From: Spirogloea muscicola | Taxonomy: Eukaryota; Streptophyta; Zygnematophyceae; Spirogloeales; Spirogloeaceae | Reading direction: 5' to 3' | Length of the DNA: 64,000 bases | Assembly: GCA_009602725.1 (NCBI GenBank) | Contig: WELB01000008.1 | Location: 307,355-371,354 of the forward strand | Shown: piece by piece, positions 49,319 through 60,373 of the stretch | How the letters are laid out: every line of letters starts with the position of its first letter | Numbering within the stretch: the stretch's first letter is position 1 | Made by a program: the position numbers and the translations under genes | The notes under the pieces: generated by a model | Database searches by the model: none | The model's input: only the letters and a program-made list of their open reading frames with translations | What the model was told of the DNA's origin: nothing

Positions 49319-50583
49319 GCCCACCTGGGCGCCTACGAGGAGGACCACACCCCGCAGGCCGCGGCGACCTTCGTGGCGGCCTACGTCTTCATGCAGGTGC
49401 GCCTGTCTTACACCCGCTCAACTTGGTGGTCGATTATGGTTTGGCCAATTCAGTAATAAAATGTGGGTTATGGGCTATATTCTGTCCTGCTTCCGGCAAT
49501 AGGTCTCGCGCTTTTAGCGCAGAATGAAACAGTGGGCAGGCTGCCTACCTGGCCTGACTCGCCAGCCTGCCAGGGAGCCCCCTAGCTCACTGTGGTGCCG
49601 CTGGAGCTGCGGCCTCCTGGCAGACCTTTGCGCTGCCCGGAACGGCGTTCCTGGCGCTCCTGGCGGGCTCGCTGTTCGGCCAGGTGCGCGGCGTGGCGCT
49701 GGTCGTGTGCACGGCCACGCTGGGGTCGTCGTCCTCCTACCTCCTCTCGTGCCTCGTCGGCCGCCCGCTGGCCGCCTGGCTCTGGCCCGGCCGCCTCAAG
49801 GCCTTCCGGATGCAGGTCATTGCCTCCTGGACAGCTGCTGGCGTCGTCACCTGGTGCAGCAGCCGATCAGCTGCTCACTGGTGCACTCTGCCTGCGTCCA
49901 GTATTCTGTGACAGATGGTGGATGCTTCGAGTAGGTCTCGCAAATTAGCCAATAGCTATCAGCTGCTATACAAGAGCCAGCTTATCAGCTATCAGTCATC
50001 AGCTGCTGTGTGATCCACTTCCATCACTATCGCCACCCATGGGTAGTGGATGTGCTAGCCATGCTCCAGCTTTTCTGAGCCCCAACACTGTCTACCTTAC
50101 CAGGTGAAGCAGCGGCGGGCCAGCCTGCTATACTACATGCTCTTCCTACGCGTTACGCCCGCTTTCCCAAACACCTTCATCAACGTCGCATCACCCATTG
50201 TTGATGTACCATACCCAATTTTTGCCATTGGCACCTTCTTTGGCCTCATGCCCGGAGCCTTTGTTGCTGTGCGGGTGAGGTGGTCTCCATCTGTCTTAAG
50301 ACTTCTGACCAATCAATAAATCAGTCATGGCCGCGAGGCACATGCTGCAGCTATTCCTCAGCGGCATATTGCAGCTTGCTCAACCTTGTGCTGACCAAGC
50401 ATTAGGCTCTTGGCATGGCGACAGGCGGGATCCACAATTGCAGATATTCAATCCGTGTCTGACCTCTGCGACACCCAGACTTTGGCTACTCTACTTATTA
50501 TTGCTGTCGTATCTATTGCACCTACATTGCTGGCAAGGAAGGAGGTGGTCTCAAAGGAGGGGAGTGACTCAAAGTCAGAGTAA
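49319..50583 (+). CDS. TMEM41/VTT-domain membrane protein (5' end not resolved)
   Basis: DedA/VTT superfamily; TMEM41B-type proteins are ER lipid scramblases needed for autophagy and lipid droplets. Exons with agreeing phase: ~49319-49396, 49624-49815, 50104-50274, 50425-50583. The frame reads AAATFVAAYVFMQ, TFALPGTAFLALLAGSLFG, YYMLFLRVTPAFPNTFIN, PIVDVPYPIFAIGTFFGLMP, AGSTIADIQSV and a final membrane segment LATLLIIAVVSIAPTLLA before an Lys/Ser-rich end. FLRxTPxxPNxFIN followed by GTFxGxxP is the TMEM41 signature. The start codon lies upstream, probably in or near the gap-bearing CCG repeat. Confidence 0.88.
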
Positions 50584-50957
50584 TCCCTTCAGCAGGAGCC
50601 TGCTCCACATGGAGGGAACTTACTAGTCAGGCCATTTGGCAGATCAAGTATATCATTTGTAGGATGTAACTCGAAGCCACTTGCCAGTCTCTCACGTGGT
50701 GCAAACTGTTGGCTGATGCCCAGAAGCTTCAGGGCAATCAATTTTGCCGTATGTATTCCCGGAGCCTATTTAAGGCTTGCCGCATTGTGCACATTAGCCA
50801 ATGATGAGCTTGCCAGCTGCTCCAATAGTATAGGTCCTTCTCGCTGGCCTTTGAAGCGGCAGCTTGTAGGAAGAGGATACTCCATTGTTCAAGTTCAACG
50901 GATCACGAGCAAATGCTCGAGGGTGTGCTGAATGTGCAAATCAGGCCTGGGCACACG
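50584..50957. other. Intergenic, 3' flanks of convergent loci
   Basis: Between the TMEM41-like stop and the decayed ion channel copy. Nothing was recognised. Confidence 0.5.
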
Positions 50958-51488
50958 TCAGTCTAGCAAAGGTGGAAGTGAGATGTCAATATCAGGAGCA
51001 AGTAATGCAATGTGGCGATCAGAAGATAGAGCGCTGCGAGGAGGACCAGGCAGGTCATGTCGACGAGGCTGGCCAGTCAGAATGCAAGCGCCGAATTTCC
51101 TAGCCAGAATAGTCTGGTGTCGTCGGAGGGTCCTCCACGTCCGGCCAACGCTCCGCCCAGCTCTTGAAACATCCTGTTGCAGCTTCCTTCTGGACGACTG
51201 CAACATGGTAAATCGGGCTGATGGGAAAACCCACCCCATTTCCCTGCTCAGCATCCATCAAATCCACGAGTCATGCATTTGTTAAGAGTTGACAGTTGCC
51301 ACTTTGCAAGCATCAGCGACCTAAGCAGTCAGCAAGGCTTCACAGCTCTGTCCATCAACCACAACTTGAGTGGCTGTGAGGGCAACAAAGAGCGTCCTTC
51401 CAACTTTGAACCGCAGCTCAAGCTTCACTAGATGAGCAAAGAATACTGTGAAGGCCAGGCAAACTGTAGTGATCACCGTACAGAATAT
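50958..51488 (-). pseudogene. Decayed pentameric ligand-gated ion channel paralogue
   Basis: Two exon remnants match the intact channel upstream. Bases ~51347-51488 encode M1-M2 (VCLAFTVFFAHLVKLELRF, then TLFVALTATQVVVDGQ). The region 51196-50958 matches the loop-M4 exon (RTWRTLRRHQT versus RTIRRHQT), then shifts frame and meets a TGA before an M4-like stretch LVDMTCLVLLAALYLLIATL. The M3 exon is missing, the donor after M2 lacks GT, and no extracellular domain was found up to 53142. A LINE D end at 51838-52070 lies upstream. It is a tandem duplicate that decayed. Confidence 0.72.
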
Positions 51489-51774
51489 CTGCAGCAATTG
51501 ACAGCATGGATTACGTGTAAGTCCTCATTGTTGACTAGCTGCCAGTCAGGCATGTCAGCATGTTGGTGAATGTGCGACGCTGTTGGGGTACTTCTGTGCA
51601 GTTATCGTAGGAAGCAGCTGCGGTACTACCCGTCTGGCTTGCTCCATGCTCTATTTGTACTTACTAGCTGGCATTGCTAACGCTAAATCCAGGCTCACTT
51701 TGGCATCACTCAATGCTACTATGCCTTGTTGTATTGGGCTTATTCGACCAATATACAAGAGGGGACAGCCTAGA

Positions 51775-51815
51775 GTCCACTGCTAAGCTGACCCACTTAG
51801 TAAACAAGAGTCCTC
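51775..51815 (+). mobile_element. Short Ty1/copia-related fossil
   Basis: About 40 bp (CACTGCTAAGCTGACCCACT) matching part of the segment at 59395-59500. Too short for more than a tentative call. Confidence 0.3.
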
Positions 51816-51837
51816 GAAAGAGCTGTATCTTCAGTCA

Positions 51838-52070
51838 TTTATTGGCTGGCTTTTAACAGCCCTCGCCCGCTTTCCGTCGCTCAGTTCACGCCTTCTTTCC
51901 TTTTGGAATAGCTGCTTCTCTCCAAGGAGCCGCAGCTCTCTCCAGCCATCCAATTTGCTTGATTAGCACCGCCATTCCAGTCTCCCTCTTTGCAGCAGAC
52001 TCTCGCTTGCGCAGCGGGATTCTCTCCCTATCCTCAGCTCATTTGACGTCCTACTGCTGACACGAAGATG
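51838..52070 (+). mobile_element. LINE D-subfamily 3' end, copy 3
   Basis: A hairpin unit GGCTGGCTTTTAACAGCC at 51844 and, at 51995-52065, a diverged version of the D ORF end (CGCTTGCGCAGCGGGATTCT and CTACTGCTGACACG). Older than the copies at 5.7 and 28.0 kb. Confidence 0.5.
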
Positions 52071-53142
52071 CTGAGAGGACTCTATTTGCCGAGCATGCGG
52101 CTACACAACAGTGTAGATGCACTTTCATGCCCTCTGATGCACTGGCTGGCTCCGCAAGCACCCCCGAGGCCCGCCAGCTTGCAAGTTGCTGGGGGGCCTT
52201 TGCATGCCCCAATTGTCCTGCGCTGCTGTACTGATCATTGCTTGGGCTTGATCTAGCCTCTGGCCCTTGCTTTCCTGCATTCTTGTCTGCGTTGCCCCTT
52301 CAATGACATCCTATTGCTGTGGTTCCCCAGAGAACTCTCCTCCATCAATTCCGTCATCAACCTTCCCTGCATGTCCCCAAAGCGCACTTAAATCTTCACA
52401 TACATGAAGCTGCCTGCCTGCTTCTCCTCCTCCCCAAACTGCTGGGCTCAGTTCCTGACCGTGTGTGTCCTGGGCGCTGCAATTTTTCAATCCATGCAAC
52501 CTATCTTTGTGTCCCTGACGATGATTTGGGCCTCTTCCTCTCAATGCTGCAGCAGCTGTCAAATGAGCACATTTGTCAGGCTGCCAGGTTGCAGGCTTCA
52601 AGTATAACCTTCGGTTCTTGCAAATCGAGCAGCACATGTCGGAGTGGGATCGGCAGACCACTCAGCAGTGTTGGCATCCACTTGGCAGTAGCTTGTTAGA
52701 ACACTCACTGCTGCCGAGGAGAGCAGCTCAGTTTTTCCTTCAGAGGAGGGGACTTTGTCTGCTCGTGCAGACATCGCTAGCTTGCTCCTCATGGCTGTCA
52801 ACAGGGATTGCTTGATGCCTCGGGGAGCTCAAGACTGACAGCTGCTGCTAGCAGCAGCCAGCTAGACGTGCTCCTTGACGGCAGCCGGTGATCCTTTTGA
52901 CCTATTCTTGTGCTGACCCATATACCTGGCAGGACTGCATGTCATTGCTACCTCCTTTCTTGCAGGCAGGGCTGCTTAAGTAGTCTGGCACAAGCACAAC
53001 GGCCTAGCTCTGCTGCAGTAACACCAACCTCAGACATGGCCAACATTGCATACATGGCAGAGAGCTCGATATCATGAGCAAGCAGTGCTGCAAAACCTTC
53101 TCGGCCATGTTGACAGCATTCTTGGCAAAGTCGCCTCCACAA
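52071..53142. other. Region downstream of the intact ion channel gene
   Basis: Contains the 3' UTR of the channel. No exon of the decayed paralogue could be recognised here, nor any other gene. Confidence 0.45.
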
Positions 53143-56100
53143 TCAGGAGCAGGCAAATATTAGTAGGGCACCCATGAAGTAGAGCAGTGGTAGGAGTACA
53201 AGGAAACAGGTGTCTATCAGGCTCGCTAATCGGAACGCCTGAGTCGAACTTGCAGCCAAAGACGTCTGATGCCGCCGGATGGTTCTCCATGTCGTGCTGA
53301 TGGCCGGCCCCACACTAGAGAATGTCCGCCTCAGGCTTCTGGATCTCCTCAACTTGGTGCCTTTTGCTGCGGAAGGCCCTCCTCCATCACCCTGATTGGA
53401 TAGCTGGCAATGTCAGGCACACTGCTACCTCAACTTCACATTGATCACATATGTTCTTGAGGGCTGACCTCTGCTGAGGACAAAGACCAAGGTCAACAAA
53501 TAAGAACAGCAGAAGCCTTGTTTCACATCCTGCAAGATTCACCTTGGGTTTGCTAATAGAACCACCTTCCAACTCTTGATCCTCGCCAACCAGTGGCATG
53601 CTGGCCTGCCTGGAGGTTCCACCTTGAATGCTACTGCTTGTAGCAGCATTTTCCGTTATGCCAAGCTTCTTCAGCACCTCTTTCCCAAGCCTCGTCCTCT
53701 TGACATCCTGAAGACAATTGCGCACCTAGCTAGTTTTGAGCAGGAGTTGGTTCAAAATCGTCTTGCTTGTAGACAACACAAGGAAAGATAGATAGTATTC
53801 TAGGCTCACATTATCTTCTATTGCAATAACAACAAATGTGGCTGTCCACAACAACGTATGCTGAGAAGTCAGCTGGCATACTCAGATGACCTTACAGAGC
53901 AGGGTAGCGCAGGGTCGTGGCTTGAACTGTCAGATTGATAGCATCTAAACAGAAGTGCCCTCCCACTCAGGATGTAAGGGATGCAAATGGCCTACCAGGG
54001 TAGTTATGTAGTGTACAAAGGTGCACTCGCATACAATGAGCACAATCATTATATATGATAATAACACCATCTTGTGAAAAGCTGTCAGGTAAGATGTCTT
54101 CGGCACCTGCCAGCAAAACGCCATCCTGATTGTTAGGCATGTCAGAATAGAAAATGCTACTACCAGTCATGCCACTTACATTACATCATCCTACTTCAGG
54201 CTTATTGAGCCCTAATTGAAAGCGTGATAGACCTCTCTTCTACATCAAGCAAACATGGAGCAACGACAGAAGTAGTGAGGAGTAGGTGCAGGAGTGCTGC
54301 GAGGCCATTGGTCGGCCCAAGACAGCTTCAACAACAGCCATCTTCAACTACGGGAGAAGAAGGAGCCCACTTTACTGGATGACCAACCTGTCCATTAACG
54401 ACAAATTGGGTGGCAGTAAGGGCAAGAAAAAGAGTGACTGTAGTGTTCAGCCGCAGCTCGAGCTTCACTGGGGAAGCAAAGAATGCCACAAATGCTAGGG
54501 CAACTGTAATCATAACTGGGAATATTATCTGCAAGAGAAGCAGCAAAAGAGGGTCATATTGATATATACTCCATACTTCACCTGTGTTCACAAACTAGTA
54601 ATCTTATGCACGTCACAAATGCCACAATTAGGGATACAGATAACAAAACACTTGTAATCTACCATCCCTGTGGTAAGTTTTCAGCGTGTCTGCAGAGGCC
54701 AGACAAACGCCCTAGGTTACTATATCCAATCTACTGTAGTGAAGACATGAGCATCCCAAAGTGAAACCGACTTACATTCCAGATGTAGAAGTAGCTAAGG
54801 CGCTCCACTACAATGACAATCTCGCAGGATGTGGGCTTGGTTGACAGAAGCTTGCTACAGTCCTCACTCTGGGCCTTCAGGATATCAACCAGAGGATCAT
54901 CTGCATGAGCAATGGAAAGAAGTTCAGCGAATTCGAGTGCAAATGGAAGTATGTGTCATGAAGGGTAGCCCAACTCTTATGCCTGCAAGAGAGACAGCTT
55001 CTATCAAATTCACCAGCCTGAGCGGTTCAAACTCTTCTAGCTACATCTAAAGCTGAAACAGAATCAGAGTCATGGAAGGGCCAAGCACCCTGCTCACCTG
55101 GATCAGCTTTCTGCCACAACTCTGACGCGTAGCAATCAAGTTGCGGGTCGCACTTGACATATATCTGCAATATCTTCCAGCCTGCAAGGTCATCGCTTGG
55201 GTAACTCTTGCCTGCCCCTTTGAGGCGTCGCCCAGCCACACTCAAAGCTTGATCCTTGGCAGTGATGCTTGGCACGATATAATAGTCCGAGTCTGTTGTC
55301 TGAATTTGCATGATAAGCTTCTGCTCCCATCTCGTGCAGGTGGAGAGGAGAAAAGGACAGATGGACAATTACAATCCACTCTTCCATTTCATACTGCCCA
55401 TGCAAAGGATGGCTAGCTTTCACCTCGTCCATTGCAGAAATTGCTATCTTGAGTACTTGTCTGGAGGCTGGATGCCTCCAGACAAACATCACTTTAGGTG
55501 TTTGCTGTGCTAATATTAAGTGTCTACTATGCAGATATTTGCATGCCTCCAGACAAAACATTGTGAAGGCATTTGAATGTGATCGAGACATCTATGCTGC
55601 AAGTTGAAGACATACATGTCCTCATTTGCGCTGAATCTGCTCGTGATTGCTCACCTGTCTATCAAAAGGAAAACGTTGAAAAGACAGTGGTGTTGAGAAG
55701 AGACCTGCATTCAAAGGAATGGTTGAGCTCTTTGCTGCTGTATGACTGCAAATGCATAGCTTTTCTTACATGCTGACTGCTGCCAGCTTGGTGTCAGCTT
55801 GACTAGCACCTCTATATCTCATGCAAATGTCCAAAGAGCGTTCTGCCTACTTATGCAGAATAGAAATCTCGCTTACCTTGCACCTGAGTCTGACGTATAC
55901 CAGCATTGGGCGTTGCCCCGGGATTCAGTATGTCTGCAGCAAGCAAGGAGCTACTTGATCCAGTTACTTAAGTCCGTCAGCATAGCTCCACTAAATTGAG
56001 AGACGTTCTAAAAAGAAGCTCAAATTCACAGTGCCAAGTCCTATTAAAGTTCTTCTCAAATGTTCTGCACAACCTACCTTCTACATATCGATCTTGGGAA

Positions 56101-57186
56101 TATGCAAGAACATTCCCAAATCTGAACCCAAGTACCCATATGGAATCGCAACAGACAGTCTGATCCCACGGGAAGCAGTACCTATCGCATGGGACGCTGC
56201 CAAGCCAACATGACAAGGTCATCAACAACACATCCATGATTGTCACTCCGCCTGGATGAGGCGAACAGCAGACGATTGAATGGAAGATGCCTGCTGATGT
56301 TGGAAGCTATGCAGTACTTGCAGTAGACCTGTTGACTTTCTCGGTGGCCTTGTTGCAGGTCGTATTGGTGGAGTTGAATTCCACACCATCTGTATAACTG
56401 TAGTGGTTCTCAGCAATGTAGGCTCTGCATTGTGACTGCTTGGACACGGCCATATTCTGTGTGACGACGGAACTCAGTACGAGGCCATTGATGAGCTCGT
56501 CAGCTGCAACACAGGAGCAGTCAGCCCAAAGTGAGCGCTTGGAAGTCCTGCCATAATTCCTGATCACAAGTGTGCAGAGCACAAGTTCTTGCCCAGAATT
56601 GAAGTAAAAATTGAAGTTCAGCATCTGATAAAGGTGTGAATCCCTTGTGCTTTCACCTCTAGGATCCCTCCAAGTTGTCACCACGGTCATAATGACCTCA
56701 AAACAATAATTTATTTCTGAAAGATTCACAACCAGCCGTGTGATGTTTTTTGCTGTAAATCGGTAGACCAGAACAGAACATTGTGCTGGCAGCATGAGGC
56801 TCTGTAGGCCCTGACTGCCATCCAAAATTGCAGGCATGCAAATTTGCAACCTTGGATTCTATGGATTCTAGGGCGTCCACTGCACGTTTCGTGCTCACCT
56901 CAACCTTATTGTCTAATAAGATGCAAGCATCCTGCTGGTGGTGCAAATGTGGTGCAAAAGGTGCCGTCAAGTAGTAGCACATTATGCGAATTGGACATCA
57001 CAAATTCGCTAGCGAGCATGGCTCAGCTCAGATGACCTCACCATCTACTTTGAACAGCTTCTCAAGGACAACCGACATGTACACGGGCGTCGCATTCCTG
57101 CAGTGACAGAGCAGCAGCTCGACTGAATTACTTCGCAGGCGCAGCACATGAGGCACTGCAAGCAGCAATAGGATTTCGCATGCCAT
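53143..57186 (-). CDS. Pentameric ligand-gated ion channel subunit (pro-loop type)
   Basis: Twelve exons in full phase agreement give 532 aa: 57042-57186, 56657-56716, 56329-56503, 56078-56196, 55877-55933, 55655-55704, 55098-55320, 54776-54900, 54388-54528, 53996-54106, 53543-53725, 53143-53352. Signal peptide MACEILLLLAVPHVL; beta-strands with VTTWRDPR; a Cys-rich insert (VPCDRYC..TVCCDSIWVLGF); the loop GLFSTPLSFQRFPFDRQ, whose FPFD is diagnostic but without the flanking cysteines of animal Cys-loop receptors; pre-M1 IVIVVERLSYFYIWN; M1 FPVMITVALAFVAFFA; M2 RLNTTVTLFLALTATQF; M2-M3 VPKTSYLTAFHKMV; M3; a loop of about 75 residues; M4 LIDTCFLVLLPLLYFMGALL. M2 aligns without gaps to bacterial ELIC as remembered (Thr 6', Leu 9', Phe 16'). 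Ligand and ion selectivity cannot be told. Intact reading frame. Confidence 0.9.
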
Positions 57187-57544
57187 CCGATTCCAGGCCG
57201 TCTCGCAATACGGAAGCACTGCAGACTCGTCGCAGGCAGCGTTCAGTGCAGATGGCGCTTCAAGTTGCACGGCCAGACGGCCTTGAGATTGGGCGGCCGA
57301 CCATACGTGGCGAGGCCGGCGCCGAAGGGGGACACGCCCTGGCCCAGCAGAGGCGTTTGCTGCTGCGAGGTGGCAGCGCCCGCGAGCGCGGCCAGCAGCG
57401 CCGCCGCACCAGCAACGCTGAGGCCGGCTGGCGGCGGCCGCCGCCGCCAGCGGTCATATCCCCGCGCTCTGCGGCAGCTGGGGCCGCCACCTCCTGGAAG
57501 GCGCGCAGCGCTAGCCGACCGAAGAATGCAGTTGATTGAAGCCA

Positions 57545-57625
57545 ATTGACAGCGAGGGAGCAGTCGACGCCGCCGCCGTTGCCGCCGCGGCCGCCGCCGC
57601 CGCAGCCGCCGCCGCGGCGGCGCGG
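57545..57625. repeat. (CCG)n-rich stretch upstream of ion channel gene
   Basis: Imperfect CCG/GCC triplets about 370 bp upstream of the channel start codon. Confidence 0.8.
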
Positions 57626-57762
57626 AAGCAGTTTCGCGCAAAGCGACGCCAGTTGCCGACCGTGGGGGTTCGAACCTCCGACGCCCCAAACGGCGTGCAC
57701 TTGGTTTTTAGTTTTCCCCCCCGTTTACGCTGGGTGCCCGCCACGCCATCGACCGTCGCTTC

Positions 57763-58012
57763 ATGGGGAAGCCGGGAGCCGGGTCGCTAGCGCAGGTGTA
57801 CCGGATGCGCTTGGCCGTCTCGCGGCAGCGGTCAATGTCCCGCGCGCTGCACCTGCGGGCCGGCAGAGCCCTCGCTGCTGCCTCTGGCTCTGGCCAGGGG
57901 ACCCACTTCCAGGAGCCTAGCGTCTCTGACCTGAGGCTGCTTAGCAGGGGTGACTGAGTGATCCGTAGCTGCTTTGTTTCTTTGTGTGCTTGCTTTTCTT
58001 AGCGCTTCCCCT
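57763..58012 (+). mobile_element. LINE B 3' end, left part
   Basis: The ORF end reads GSLAQVYRMRLAVSRQRS, ALAAASGSGQGTHFQEP and SVSDLRLLSRGD plus a stop at 57957. The B tail follows (TTCTTTGTGTGCTTGCTTTT) and is cut at about 58012 inside GCGCTTCCCC by the LINE A copy. Confidence 0.7.
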
Positions 58013-59007
58013 TCTGTCTCCGGACGACCTCCGGGGGCGCGCGCGGCTGCTCTCGGCGTCCTCACCAGGGGCGGCTGCCTGGTTGTCTGCCCTGCCGATC
58101 CACGACGCACTTCGGATGCCGGACGACGCCTTTCGCACGGCGGTGCACCGCCTCCTCGGCCTCCACCCCCCCTGCCTCAGTGGGGTACAGCAGTGTGAGT
58201 GTGGCGAGCGCGGTTCCGACGCGGCATCGTTGGCAGCTCACATGCTTAGGTGCGCATGGGGCGGGGAGCGGACAGGAACGCACGACCTGCTGCGAAATGC
58301 CATGTTTGGCATCTTCGTCGAGGCCGGTTATGCGGTGGCGCTCGAGAACACGAGCGTCATGCCTCCGACCGCTGGGGCGGATGGCCGCATCCACACCCGG
58401 CGCGCCGACCTCGTCGCCAGCGCGCTCGGCGGGGGGCCTCGGCTCATCGCAGACGTCGTCACCACTGACAGCTTTGCTTCCAGCAGCGCAAAGCGCTCGT
58501 CGGAGGAGGCGGGCTACGCAGTCGGCCAAGCGGCGGGCAAGAAGGAACGGAAGTACTCGGACCACCCGGTGGGCGACGAGTTCATTCCACTGGCAGTGGA
58601 CGTGCACGGAGCCTTTGGCTCCAAATGGCTTGACTTGCTCCACCGCCTGGCGCGGCGTGCAGCGGCCCGCCGCCTCGGGCAGCAGGGCGAGCAGCCCGGC
58701 TTCAACGTAGCCGGGTCCCTCGCTCAGGTGTTCCGTATGCGTTTGGCCGTCTCGATGCAGCGGTCCCTCGCCTTCGTGGTTCACTTGCGCGCAGGCCGAG
58801 CTTTGGCGGCGGCCTCCGGCTTCCGTCAGGGCGACGTCTTTCCACCAGCTAGCTACTCGGATCTGCATCTCCTGTCTAGAGGTTACTGAGCGTTCCCTGC
58901 TGATGTCTTAGTCCTAGTCGTTCGCACTCAAGCTCCCTCAGACCTTGCCCATTCTTTTGGGCTGGCCTTTCCCAGCCACCAGTCAATCTGGCCGCGCTTT
59001 CTCCTGG
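58012..59007 (+). mobile_element. LINE A copy with zinc finger and restriction-like endonuclease
   Basis: The longest LINE ORF segment here, open from about 57984 to 58889 (about 290 LINE residues). In order: MPDDAFRTAVHRLLG; a CCHC-type finger CECGERG...AAHMLRC; a RADLV...LIADVV block with KKERKY after it, the layout of the R2-type restriction-like endonuclease (R-P/A-D, D-V, K, KY); a basic region; and the terminus SDLHLLSRGY. The tail after TGA holds the hairpin GGGCTGGCCTTTCCCAGCC and ends CTGGCCGCGCTTTCT. It is 5'-truncated before the reverse transcriptase. The frame is undamaged and about 97% identical to 47935-48500, so insertion was recent. Confidence 0.82.
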
Positions 59008-59095
59008 CCCCCTTCTCGTCCTTTGTTGATTCTTTTTTGGGCTGGCTTTTCCAGCCCCTATTCTCAATGGGCGAGGACTTCCTTTTACTACGGCT
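59008..59095 (+). mobile_element. LINE B 3' tail, right part
   Basis: Continues the B tail exactly where the part at 58012 stops: CTGGCCCCCTTCTCG, the hairpin GGGCTGGCTTTTCCAGCCCC and CTCAATGGGCGAG. The two halves show that LINE A inserted into an existing LINE B copy. Confidence 0.75.
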
Positions 59096-59394
59096 CGGCC
59101 CGCGCCAGTCCAGCCGTCTCGCGGCTGCCTGCACAGGAGGGATGTCCAGGCCCCTGCGACTCATATTGGCTGGAATAAAATTCTTCAAATAAAGATTTAA
59201 AATCAAGGAATAATGGAGAAAGAGGAAAGGAAAGTAGGCGCGCGGTGCACATGGAAACGCCTTGTTGGAGTACGACATGGCGACGATCTGTGTGCTCTTC
59301 TGATGTAACCATAAGGAAGGCGATCAGAAGCTTGGATCTGCCCTCCACAATTGGACGTGCTTTTGGCATTGCTGAAGAATATGCGTGTGTATCA

Positions 59395-59500
59395 AGAGGT
59401 GGAGGGCCATGTGTGGCCGAGTACAAAGGTAAGCACATTGACAAATGTACGTCACCTGCTGCTAAGCTGACCCGCTCAGTAACCACGAGTCAGCACATAG
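59395..59500 (+). mobile_element. Ty1/copia-related fossil fragment
   Basis: The longest version of the dispersed segment seen at 26975 and 34190 (GGAGGGCCATGTGTGGCCGA onward). Its link to the copia gag near 47.8 kb is through the shared GGCCAAGTAC-type word. Broken and old. Confidence 0.4.
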
Positions 59501-60373
59501 AGGTCGCTAATTGATGCCCGAATACCGGACGGCAAACGACAAGCTCTTGAGCTACCAGCTAAGGCTCGACCAGCTTTCTGATGCAAAGCATGAGCCTGAC
59601 CTCGCAAAAAGGAAGAGGTGGTCACCTAGTTGTCTTAAGCTGTGCTCCTCTCCCTGACCACTGTCAACATGTTTGGCACTTTCAAGTCTTGCCTTCCAAC
59701 ACTGCTTGACAGGATGGCTAGCCCCAGGTGTGTCCGCTGCAAGAGTTCCACTGCCAAGCTGCATGGCTTGCCAGCAGCTTTATTTTGGCTGCATCACGAT
59801 TTTGCAATTTGCAGTGCGCTAAACCTGGACTGGAAAGCTGCGGCCACAACCTACAGCCTTTGTATGTAGCTAAGTGGCCTACTGTCATTAGTGACTGCAT
59901 ATCATCTGTATCTCAACCTTGTCACAAGACCCTGCCTCTCCATTATCACTATACAACAAGAGTTGCAAGAGCTGCAAGAGTTGCGTACGCTATCAATGGC
60001 AGTCGCAGCATACGAAGGCTGCGGGCAGCCAGCACTATCGCTGCAGCAGGTCCGAATATTGCAATTCAAGCTGCTGGCTGTGTGTGGCTGAGCCACCTCT
60101 ACTCCCGCTGCTTTGGAAGCCCACACAGTGCAGACTCTTGGGGTCTTAACGTGTGTTTGGTCTGCAGCCAGCTCCCCAAAGGGCCAGTGAGCGACCAGCT
60201 GGGTAGAAAACGTTGTCAGTGCAAAGCAGAAGGCCTGCAGCAAGCAAGCCGGAGCTGGCAGCAACAACATGCTGCAGGAGGTTGGCAGAAAGTGCAAAAG
60301 CCTTGCTGCAGGCTTGTGGACCAACACAATCCCCCCAGGAAAGATGTACACGTGTAGGGCGGCAAGGAGCCTC
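59501..60373. other. Downstream flank of SEC15
   Basis: No gene supported. A plus-strand frame of 209 codons (59728-60357) lacks any family motif and lies antisense to the expected SEC15 3' UTR. Confidence 0.5.

Noticed and set aside
48490-49527. Long open frames crossing the N gap
   Set aside because: They are open only because the gap has no stops; the flanking peptides have no family match and disagree with the TMEM41 frame.
57660-57690. tRNA-like T-arm (GGGGGTTCGAACCTCC)
   Set aside because: No matching acceptor, D or anticodon arms on either strand within the required distance; the hairpin alone is mostly the TTCGAA palindrome.
59728-60357. A 209-codon plus-strand open frame near SEC15
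   Set aside because: Low-complexity, Cys/Gln/Ser-rich, no motif, and antisense to the expected SEC15 3' UTR.
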